From Aureobasidium sp. EXF-3400 (taxonomy: Eukaryota; Ascomycota; Dothideomycetes; Dothideales; Saccotheciaceae), in assembly GCA_024195585.1 (NCBI GenBank), contig SWBL01000013.1:1-64000 (forward strand): DNA of 64,000 bases, written 5' to 3'. Shown here one piece after another: positions 11,198 to 20,923 of the stretch. Every line of letters starts with the position of its first letter. Position 1 is the stretch's first letter. The translations under genes and the position numbers were made by a program. The notes under the pieces are model-generated. The model did not search any database. It worked only from the letters and a program-made list of their open reading frames with translations, and was not told the origin of the DNA.

Positions 11198-11757
11198 TAC
11201 TCTTAGTAGTAAGGGTCTTTTTCTTATATATTCTTTTAATAAGGGGTACTCCCTTATCCTTACTATTAGTATTAGTATAAACCGACTACGTAGGCTCTAT
11301 AGCTACCTTATTAGAGGTAGCTAGTAAGACCTATTAAGAGGCCTTATTCTTACTACGTTAAGAGCGCCTAACGCCCTCTATAGGAGAGGCTAACTAAGTA
11401 GCTAAAGGCTTAGTAACACTACTATAAGCGTAGCGAGTAGCGAGAGTTTAACTAGCTTTAGCGCTAGCGCGAGAGTCTCTATAAGTAGAGGTAGTAAAAG
11501 AGGTAGAAGAGTAAGCTATTATTAATACTAATATTATTACTACTATTATAGTAGTAGTAGTAGTAGTTACTAAGAAAGAGAAGAAGTGCGCGTAGTAAGA
11601 ACTAAACTTTAAAAGCTAAGAAGTAAAGTAAAGTAAATAAATAACTATACTAATATATAATATACGAAAAGTTAGAGGGTTTGCTACTACACTACTATAG
11701 GTACTACGATAAAGAATATAATAACTTTTATTACTATTTAAATAAATAATATTAAGT

Positions 11758-11920
11758 AAAAAAAAAAAGAGCAAAAAGATAGTTTAGAAGAGAGTCGAAC
11801 CCTCGACCTCTTATAACGTATTCGCTAAGTATAACTTATAAGTTTTAATCCTCGTAAGGGGTAGCGCCTAGTACTCTAGTAATATAATGCGAGCATACTA
11901 CTACTAAGCTACTAAACCGC
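11758..11920 (-). other. tRNA-like / SINE-like relic inside the element
   Basis: On the minus strand there is an A-box-like stretch (TAGCTTAGTAGTAG, 11898-11911), an intact B box (GGTTCGACTC, 11792-11801) within a good T-stem (GAGGG/CTCTC), and end pairing GTTTAG with CTAAAC. A run of 11 T follows (11758-11768), as at a Pol III terminator. The A-to-B distance (about 100 nt) is too long for an intronless tRNA. AATATTA occurs on both sides but is weak evidence in AT-rich DNA. It could be an intron-bearing tRNA pseudogene or a SINE. Confidence 0.35.
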
Positions 11921-14049
11921 TAATTAATATTAGTATAGAACTAAGCAAGAATATATAGATATAACTTATAAACAATACTAATAACTAATACTAATAGAAA
12001 CTAACATAGAAAACATTAGAATAGTAGTAGTAATAGTAGTATAGTAGTAGATTAACTATATTTACTGTCTTTGCTAAGCTTATTAACAAGTAACTACCTA
12101 TAGAGGTATCGATAGCTTATGCCTACGTCTTTAAGGTCTTTACTACTACTACTACTACTACTTCTATTAAGAAGGTTACTCCTACTAAGAAGGTTACTCT
12201 TACTAAGAGGGCTACTACTAAGAGGACTACTACTAAGGAAGATCTTACTTATTAGTATGCTCTATCTATTATACGAATAAGCTATTTTCGTCTATAGGAG
12301 AGAGCTCTTTAAGTAGTAGAGGCTAGTAGCTTAGTATAATAGCTAGTTTAAAGTTAAATAAGAGTTTATATATAAGAGGTAGATTAAGCTTATATAGTTA
12401 CTTAGAGGCATAGCGAATTCCCTCTACTAGATAACGCTTAATGTTCTAAGTAACTCGTAGCGACATAGAGACTATTAGTAAACGTAATCTAGAAGGTAAA
12501 GAAGATAAAGAAGGAGAGAATAAGTTAATACTAATAGGTTCTTAGTCTTAAAGTTAAGTAAGTTAAGCCCTACGTTCGTTAATATTCGCTAGTCTCTATT
12601 AAAATTATTAGTATTTTACTACTTATACTACTACTCTACTACGACTAAAAAGCTATACCGATATTAAATTATCTAGTAAGAGAGGCTCCTACTTAAGGGA
12701 CTATCTCTAGCTTTATAAGGGGAAGACCTTATAGTATAGCTTAACGATAGTAACTCTACTACTATTCTTAGTAAAGGGGGATAGTATAGTAGTAATAGAT
12801 TTATACTAAGAAGCTTATAGGTAGACCATTATTAGCTAATTAGTAGTAGGCTAGTTATTACGACCTTTAGTAGTAAAATTAGTAACTAAGAAGAGGTCCT
12901 TAAGTGTAATATTAGTATAAGGATAGATATTAAGAGCCTACTAAAGAAGGAAGCCTTAGCGACGGTAAGCTAGCGTAGCTAGTATCTTCTTATTAAGCTC
13001 TACCTCGTTATAGGCCTACTCCTATCGAGTTAGTAGATCTAGGGGTGCCTATAGCTTTAATCTACGCTCGTTATATATAGTTAAGATGTCGTATGCTTTA
13101 AAAGCTATATACGTCTAGTCCTTTATAGCCTTAAGCCTTAGAGTAGTAGCGATAAAGGGTATAAGGTAAGAGAGCCTAGTAATAGCTTAAGGTATCGATC
13201 TAGCATAAGAACTATAACTAGCATTAGCTCTTATAATGCTAATAGCTAACTATCTAGCTTACTCTATACTAGTCGGAACCCTTCTTAGAAAGACCTATTA
13301 ACCGTTAGCTCGACTATGTATAATTATAGGGCGGCGAGTAGTTATAGAGATAGCTATTAGCTTAGAAACTAGCATAGAAGCTGCTAAAGTTCTAATGCTT
13401 ATTACTTATATGCTTTATAGTGCTTATAATAACGAAGAGGTATCCTTAACTTTAAGAGGAGATGCTAGATTAATAAGGTTATAGACCGGATAGCGCTACT
13501 TATTATAGTACTTTAAGTATAGTTAACCGTCCTTAGGATAGAAGCGGCTCTAATAGGATACTATATTAATAGATAGATAGATAGAGAGACGAGAGATTAA
13601 CTAGAGTTAGCTAGTAGGAGTAGTCCTTAAGTAGCTTATAGATATTAAGTAATATTTGTTGTTTTCTAATATCTATCACTTATAGTATTAGCATGTTTTG
13701 CTATAGTAGTGCTACTAGCACTATAGCGCGTAAATTACATAAATATCGCCTTAGATTCCTATTAAAGTTTTAAGGAAAAATCTTAGTAGCTTTATTAGTA
13801 GTAGTATAATAGTAGTATGTATAGTAAAATACTTATAGATTAGATGATTCTTTTAAAGAATATTTAATAGATTATAAGAATCGTTATTAATATAATTAGG
13901 TAGGATATCATATATGCTATAGAGTGCTTTAGTAAGTCCTATATACTATAGCTGCTAATTAGTAGCACTAAGTAGTTAATTAGACTCGTAGAGCGTCGGA
14001 TTAATATTACCGGCATGCTTATAGTTAAAAATGGCCTAACGAAGGTATA

Positions 14050-15588
14050 GATATGCTTATTTATATAGCCGGCCGTATTCGCCGTTATCGATAATAATAA
14101 TCTAATTAATTTCCTTAGCTTTAATAATACCGTGCGTACTAGGGAATTAGATAGCTAATTTAGATCGATACTACTTAAGTATATAAGCTAGAAGGTATTC
14201 GTCACTATTAAACTCCTTAAGGTACTACTTCTATAGCTTAAGCTCTTATATATTAATGTCTAATCCTTATTTAGCTACTTTAAAGAGCTCTAGCTAGCGA
14301 TATAGTACTTTAGGAGAGCCTAGAATTGTATAAGGATAGGCGCTTTAAGTTCGAATTAGATGGCAATTCTAGAGAGTAGCGAACATAGAGCTAGCTTATC
14401 GTATAATTAGCATGTAGATAGTAAGGAAAGTAACCCTATTAAAGAGATAGCGACTATTATATAGAATAGTATCGAAGAAGGTAGTCTATGCGCTAATACT
14501 ACTTATCGTTATCTAAAACTACTAAGATTCTATATGCTAGTTCTACTTGCTAGTTCTATACTTAAAGCAGTTAGCAAATAAGAGCTTCTTACTAGCTTAA
14601 AGCTCTTAAAGGCTATAGTAAGTGTCGGCCATTATAGTAGTCTTATTACTATAGTTAGTACGAACAAATTATAGTATATAGCTAAGCTCTTTAATAGTCT
14701 TAACGTATTAATTAAGGACTAATACTACTAAGCGAGCAGAAATACTAGTATAGAACTATATAACTAACCTTAAGAAGTGGTTAATAGTAGCGTATATTTA
14801 GATACCCTAACGCTTAAGCTTATAGTGCGCGTCTATTAACTAGAGGTAGTTTAGCCCTAGTAAATTAGCCTTACTATAGCGGTTCTTAATCTTCCTTTAA
14901 CGTCGAGAGAGGCCTTCGCTATAGCCTTTATAGTTAAGAGAGTAAGCGATACGATATAGACATTCTCTATTTAGTATAGTTAGTATAATCTTAGACGATG
15001 TTTGCTATAAGGCTACTATAGTACTACTACTAAGAATAGGAAGAAGTAAAGAAAACTATTAGTTATATCATTTGCTATAGAACTACTATAAGTACTACGA
15101 ATTAGATAAACTTACTTACTAACTATATAGTACTTCTCTCGCATATATAAGTATAGCATTCCTTTTCTAAAGTCATTAATGTCTTCTCTTCTATACTTAT
15201 CGATTAAGGCCTCTTATATAGTCTACTTAAGCTCCTCTATATAGCATTATAGTATACGTTAAGGTAGACTAAGCTCTTCTTAGATTTAATAGATAGTGCG
15301 TATATAGATCGAACTATAGCTATCTAGTTTAAGGATAGCAGCTATAGTAGCGTCGCTAAATTAGAACTCCTAGAATAGCTCCTTAATATATACGCTAACG
15401 ATAGTATAGTTAGTATAAGTTAAAGATAGTCCCTATTACTAAAGCCTTCCTTCTAGCGTTCGCTTCTTAATTAAGACATGCTAATTAGCTAGCTTTATAA
15501 CTACTACATCGACTATCGCTCCCTCCTCTTTAATCTAGCTCTTAATATAGTCCTTCTAAGGCTTAAGGTTAATTGCTTTACGTAGCAT
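14050..15588 (-). pseudogene. Relic integrase-core (DDE) transposase, RIP-inactivated
   Basis: Reading the minus strand and treating TAG/TAA as mutated CAG/CAA/TGG gives a fungal integrase-core pattern. A start-like ATG remains at 15588. The N-terminal part resembles the helix-turn-helix region of the family (IKELF..FSDATIAAILKL). The catalytic part, in one frame without indels, shows NYL-x-LIDAHYKLKR (Asp codon 14831-14833), FVRT-N-YSNKTTIMADT (codon 14654-14656) and SK-x-N-x-HIES (Glu codon 14528-14530). Spacing between the acidic positions is 58 and 41 residues. The second position reads AAC where the family has Asp (GAC), a TpG-to-TpA change. The frame shifts once between about 15061 and 14938, perhaps at a former intron. 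The 3' limit is uncertain. Confidence 0.75.
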
Positions 15589-15596
15589 GGTAGCGG

Positions 15597-15705
15597 TAGC
15601 GACGGCGAGGTACTAGTAACGGCGAGGTGCTAGTAATGGCGAGGTACTAGCGATAGCGAGGTACTAGCGATAGCGAGGGCGATGGCGATAGTAAGGTATT
15701 AGTAG
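15597..15705. repeat. Minisatellite, 17-18 bp units
   Basis: About six imperfect copies of a unit like GGCGAGGTACTAGTAAC, varying between CTAGTAAC and CTAGCGATA. It lies immediately upstream (minus-strand sense) of the transposase start, so it may have been its leader or N-terminus. Confidence 0.75.
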
Positions 15706-15847
15706 TAACGATAGGGTAGAAGGGAGGCTTTAACGCGTCGATATTATAATAAAAGGTAAACAAAGCCATGGCTTTCGAATTTGTATGGCAGCTACTAATA
15801 AATTAGAAAGCTCTAGCTAGCTAACCTTAAAGATCAGAATTCGAAGT

Positions 15848-15901
15848 GTTAAAGCTCTGAAATCGTGATAACTGCGGAGTGGCCGCACTGACCGACCGTC
15901 G
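15848..15901 (-). repeat. Right terminal inverted repeat
   Basis: Reverse complement of the left end. It keeps intact CpA/TpG (for example in CACTCCGCAGTTATCACG), so RIP has hardly touched the tips. The TAC directly outside repeats the TAC outside the left end. Confidence 0.93.
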
Positions 15902-15904
15902 TAC

Positions 15905-18900
15905 CGAGATCGGATATTGATCCATCATGCAGGTTTTTGGAACTGCAGGTAGTGGAAAGAAAAGCTCGTGAGTTACAAAGCTCGATAACTAATCAGATGG
16001 TTACACAGTTCTCTGTCACCACGAGAAACATGGACTATGCAGCTAACACGGAATGTAATAGAGTGATAGAGCTCATGTACCGACTTAACAGCGAACCAGT
16101 TAGCGTCTCCATTGACAAGGCGGGCCGGGCCCTGTCATCGAAGAGATCCATAGTGCTGGGAACGTGACGAGGTTGCATAACGTTGGGATCGCTTGACGCG
16201 TAGACCGAGACCATGGCGTTGCAGTTCACAAGTGCCAACCCACTCTTGTCGCCTTGAAACTGTAGTGATCCTTGGTATCATAGGAGAGCAACAAGCAGGG
16301 GTACTTTGCCTGCTTCTACCTGTCAGATCTACACTTGCAAGACCCGAAAACAGAGGATCCAAGATCGCAGTGCAGTGCGATGGCGCCACAGGGAATGGTG
16401 GCTGCTCCATTCTGCTTGAGAATGCGAACCATCCAACCCAACCAGCTGTGGGCATGTGGTAGTGACAGTTGCAATAACCGTATTGTGTCATAGTCTAGCG
16501 AGAACGCGTGTAACCTCCATGAGAACAGGCACATGGAAAGGTAATCTGTAGTGGCATGCCGCGCATAGCAAGGGGAGGCTCTGATCTTGGTTCGGGATCG
16601 GGCTATCCACAACTGATGAACCGTGTTTCACAACGTCTGTGCCGCTGGATGCAAGAGTAGCATCATCTAAGGGAAGTGATGGATCGAACCCACATGCCTG
16701 TGATATAGATCAGGGCTGGTGGCCTAGCAGCTGCATGGGCGGTTACATCAGAACTCCTGTTTGTCAAATCAGAGACGTTGTATGCACGATCTCAGAGGGA
16801 TCCACGAGTGTGATGTCCACGTCAGAACACGGTCCTTGTCAATCATCGATCTGTTGAAGCGGATCGCGCAAGCTAGAAGAATGGGTCCTCGTGTTGACCC
16901 GCTGTGAAGTGTGGGCGTACAGTGCAATACAACAGCAGGACACTGCACAAATTTGCAGAAAACGTCCCATGCCTGTGGAATGTTCCAAGATGCTGTGTAA
17001 TGCACGCCCTTCCCCGGCGTCAGGGGGTTGTGGGTTTCCAAGAGCAAGGGCGAGGCACGATAGTCGACTTTGCAGAGGCCCGAACACTCGGTAAGACATT
17101 TAAAGCCCATCCCGGTTTTGCATTCTGTGCTCGCAGATTCGAAAGGCCTCAGCAACGTGCATATGCAGCTGGCTGACCCTGGGAGCGGCAAGGTCATAAA
17201 GATCGGGTTTGGCAGCTATCAAAGCGGGGACACCCGCACCTTGTTCAAGAACGAAAAGATGACATGCCGTTCGGGAGATCCAATCAATCTGCTGAACCGG
17301 CTTCCTTCTGCGTCCCGCAATGAAGCGTGCATGGAGCAACGTTTTCTTCTTAATTCCCGTGAGATGCGGGACACCACAGTCGCGATGGAACAATAGCAGT
17401 CGACAGATTCCAAAGGCACGGCAGAAGCCAGGGAACAGCTGCATCCCATACGGCACGCGCAACGTCTGATTCAGGCCGAGGCAGCATCATGTTGTTCAGC
17501 TGGACGCTCATTTGAAGACGCTTGCGACGACTCGCTTGTACGTGCACAAAGCAACGAACGACTCGACTCGTGAGCAGCCTTCCAAACAGCTGAGCGCTCG
17601 TGATGGGAAGTATGATCAGCATCGACTATTGATGTGTGGGCCTCTTCTTCCCTGAATGCAATGCCGCTAGAGCGGCCACGAGATCCGAAGCAGGTGAGGC
17701 TTGTCCAGGAGAGAGATTACTCGAGCCACCGCCGGCATAGCCGCCAAAGACCGCCAAAGATGCGCCATTGTTCTTCCATGTTCCGAGGAGAGGTACGACT
17801 CTAATCCACTTTGCGGGATGTCACTCTGTCTAATAAGATAGTGGTGCGAGCGTCCACTGTACTTGTCTACCATCCATTTGAGACCTGGTACGGGCTCCGT
17901 ACTCCAGAACAGAGACAGGAGATTACTGAACCAAACGGTCACAGACGCCAAGAGACGTCAATGCACATCCAAATCATCATGAATCGTGCAGCTGCCTCTA
18001 GGGAATGAGCCCTGGCCTGCACGTCAGTGGTGCGGCCGCTACTGTCAACTCTACCCAGATGTGAGACGCCAAAAACACAAATCATTCTTCCATGGTGGCG
18101 TCTTCGCCGTTTTGGGTTCACTTTTGGCTCGCAGAGATACCGGCTCCTACGATAGCTGACTCGGGAATCCCTGTCAGGCAACTTAGCCAAAGGTCACCAT
18201 GTTCCGAATGCGTACACGCAGCAGAACGGTGCAAAGGCACAACAGAGCGGTCTAGCTGGCTGAGGCCGCAAAAGACACTGATCCCAGCAGATCGGTCGTC
18301 TGCGGCTGCACTATCGTTGCGTCCTGTACGTTCCAATACTCGACGTGCAGATCCCAGGGTCGACTTGCACTTCCCTTTTGCCCTAGCTCACAAATTTCAA
18401 GGATGATTGTCATGGGTGGATTTTCTGGAAGTCCACTCCGGCAAAGTTGTCATTTGTCTGGTGGGGAAAAGGTTACATCACGAGCACGGCGCAGCCAATG
18501 TGAAGGGCCGGAGCGTCGGTAGTGTAGATGATAATGTGTGATTCAGAGCTACATCTCCACCAGGCAGAGCTACGCAGAGTAGGCTTTTCGGATTCGAGCT
18601 GGCACATGTACCTGACAGGCTGTCACGGATCTAAGTTAGAACGTGCTGATATACCAAACGTGCCGTGCGCCGTGTCTGTGGGGGAGACATGACTTGTGTA
18701 TGACTAAAGTTGTTGACCGAGTATTGTCGCTCGCTGGATAAGCGTCTCGCACGTACGAGGAGCCAGCTGCGAGAGCCGGTCACTAGCGATGCCACTACAG
18801 CCTTCTTTTTCGTTTTGTGCCACCACATGGCAGCGAGTCGATGAAGTATGGGTGTAGCGGCATGCCAAGCGAGAGCGCAGATTGCGACTCTCCCATTACG

Positions 18901-19699
18901 GGCAGTCAAGACGAGATTGACAAGCGTCACGACAAAGTCAGGGGTTGTAGGCACCGGACGAGATACGAGGGCAGGTAAGAAGGAAGGAAACCCTGCGTCG
19001 CCGGGCTCCGATCAGGTAAGTTCAGCAGGCGCGCCAAACTCCAAGAGCCCGGCTGGCTTGCATGGATTGATTGGGATCATAGGAAGCATAACTAATCAAA
19101 GCAGCCAACAGTGGACTCCGGAACACGCTCGAGACATACATCACGGTGCATTGCGTTTTAAACCTCCGCCCGGGCGACGGCTCGTGCGCGAGCTTCCGTT
19201 ACCCACCGCTATGGCGTCGGCATCTGCATTGTCTTCTTTTGGTGCCTCGTCCAGAGACGCCAGGGACGGTTGTGACAGGTTGGCCGGCGAGCTAGGTCAA
19301 GCCATCCCGATCAAAGCACCGACAATGATTTGCACTTGGTCTCTGTTGGCGCAGGACGCTAGCACACCCACTGACGGCTCCCAGGGAGGCCCGTTCAAAA
19401 CGATGGAGCGTGCTTCATGTCCAAAATTATACATGAGAGCTGCACCGCCCGTCCAGCACCACCGCCCGATACATGTGCTTTTGTACCCAAGACTCGACCT
19501 GACCTGCAGCCCTTCCGCCTCGTGATCCCATCCGACTGGTAGTCTAGCATCTCTGCTTTCATCCTTTAAACGTCCAGCTCTCTCCGGACTCGCTCCTTCT
19601 CACGTTCTGGACCACCTTTGCTGAACAACAACAAGTCTTGGTCACCAACCAACCATCCATTCTCTCGACCACTCCATCATCTCCAACAACGTCAACACT
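15905..19699. other. Gene-free region, 3.8 kb
   Basis: Normal GC and normal CpA/TpG, so not RIP-altered. It has many short overlapping open frames on both strands but none with recognisable motifs or splice-consistent continuation. A small perfect tandem (CCGCCAAAGA twice) sits at 17741-17760. The last few hundred bases, C/T-rich from about 19540, are probably promoter and 5' UTR of the homeodomain gene. Confidence 0.55.
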
Positions 19700-20923
19700 A
19701 TGGATGGCATTACTCTTCTTGATCGCTCTCGACACAGCTTCGGCATGTATCATGATTCAATCCGTAGAGACGCTTCCGTCCATCATGCCTCTTACTCGTC
19801 CGCATCACACTCGACTCGCCCCTCGTCACACTCACCGCCGTACAACAGCGGCGAGAGCAGCAAGCCTTCTTTGCCCTCATTGAGATCGGTAAGCACCAAC
19901 TGACATACCAAACCAAGACCTAAACTCATAAGTCCCTAGGTGCTTGGAGAATCGGGAATGAGCCCACCCGCAACTCCTCCTTCTCAAGGTCTTTCGTTGC
20001 AGCCCCTGCCCAGAGAGCCCATATATGACCACCAACCTACATACAAACCTGCAGCTCTCTATCCTAACAAGAGGACGCGGACTGATTCGGGCTGGGATGC
20101 TCGCACTCCGGAACGAACATTTTCCGACTCTGCTCCCACAAGTCTACCATATATGCCGGCCCGCCACGAGGAGACAAGACCCCGCTCGCAGTTTGACCTA
20201 CCTACCCCATCCAGCCGTAGTCCTGTCATTCACAGCCATCATGCCTCTCCAGACCTCCGTGGCCAAAGAGCAGACTTGCCCAGGACTTATCCCAGCCCTG
20301 CTCTTCCTCGCTCTGATGCCTACGCTACGTCTGATCCCATGTTGACAGCCCGTAACCGCTCGAGTATGTACAGCAATGCCTCTTCTGTTTCGCAGGATGA
20401 GGATATGCGCAGACACTCTGGTTACGGCGAATATCAACCTCAACCTGCTCGTGACAGATATGCCGTCGAGCCTCCGCGTCAATCGTATATGCCTGTCGCT
20501 CCAACCAACATGCACCGCGAGGAATATCCACCAGGGGCCAGACTTGATGTTCCTCAAGCTTATGGCAATGCTCCATATCCCTATTCGCACGCATTCTTTG
20601 TTCCTTCACATTACGAGTACCAGAATGGGAAGTCAAGGAAGAGAAGTAATCTTCCCAAGCAATCGACAGAGATCATGAAGCGATGGTTCGACGAAAACAT
20701 GCACAACCCATATCCCAGCGAGGAACAGAAAAGGCATTTCGCCGCTGTTGCCGGCATAAACTTGACTCAGGTAAGGCTTCAACGAGATCAGCTGTACTAG
20801 TCTCATTGCTAACGTCCCACACAGGTCAGCAACTGGTTCATCAACCACAGACGCCGCTGCCCCGAGCTCAGAGAAAAGCGCGACAAAAGTCGGGCTGGAA
20901 GCCGTGACGATGACATGCAATGA
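19700..20923 (+). CDS. TALE-class homeodomain transcription factor
   Basis: Three exons, 19700-19888, 19940-20770 and 20825-20923, giving 372 aa. Both introns (51 and 54 nt) are phase 0 with GTAAG donors. The long N-terminal part is Ser/Pro/Tyr/Arg-rich and low in complexity. The homeodomain lies at about residues 281-350: KSRKRSNLPKQSTEIMKRWF, then NPYPSEEQKRHF (the three-residue loop extension that defines TALE proteins), then NLTQ/VSNWFINHRRR across the second intron. The helix-3 WF-N-R residues are intact. It should bind DNA in the nucleus. The target genes are unknown. It stands alone between two gene-poor stretches, near the transposon. Confidence 0.93.

Larger units (their letters stand above)
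10340..14049. other. Unidentified left half of the element
   Basis: 3.7 kb of RIP-saturated sequence. A plus-strand frame around 12070-13090 can be read through its TAA/TAG codons and includes a Lys/Thr-rich repeated part (IKKVTPTKKVTLTKR, about 12167-12210). TGA cannot occur once TpG is lost, so read-through is weak evidence for a gene. I recognise no domain on either strand. Confidence 0.4.
10286..15901. mobile_element. RIP-degenerate TIR DNA transposon, 5.6 kb
   Basis: Bounded by 54-bp terminal inverted repeats (10286-10339 and 15848-15901) that differ at only two positions. Both are flanked by TAC (10283-10285 and 15902-15904), a probable 3-bp target duplication. The interior is AT-rich, dominated by TAG/TAC/TAT triplets, and almost without CpA or TpG, while CpG, CpC and CpT survive. 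This is the signature of repeat-induced point mutation acting on both strands. Because ATG contains TpG, starts are nearly gone and TAA/TAG abound, which explains the absence of long open frames over 5 kb. The minus strand carries a relic integrase-core transposase (see 14050-15588). The left 3.5 kb is not identified. Confidence 0.9.

Noticed and set aside
16675..16700. GGTTCGATCC-like motif (minus strand) suggesting a tRNA
   Set aside because: Stem pairing around it is poor and no A box or acceptor stem is found at the right distance.
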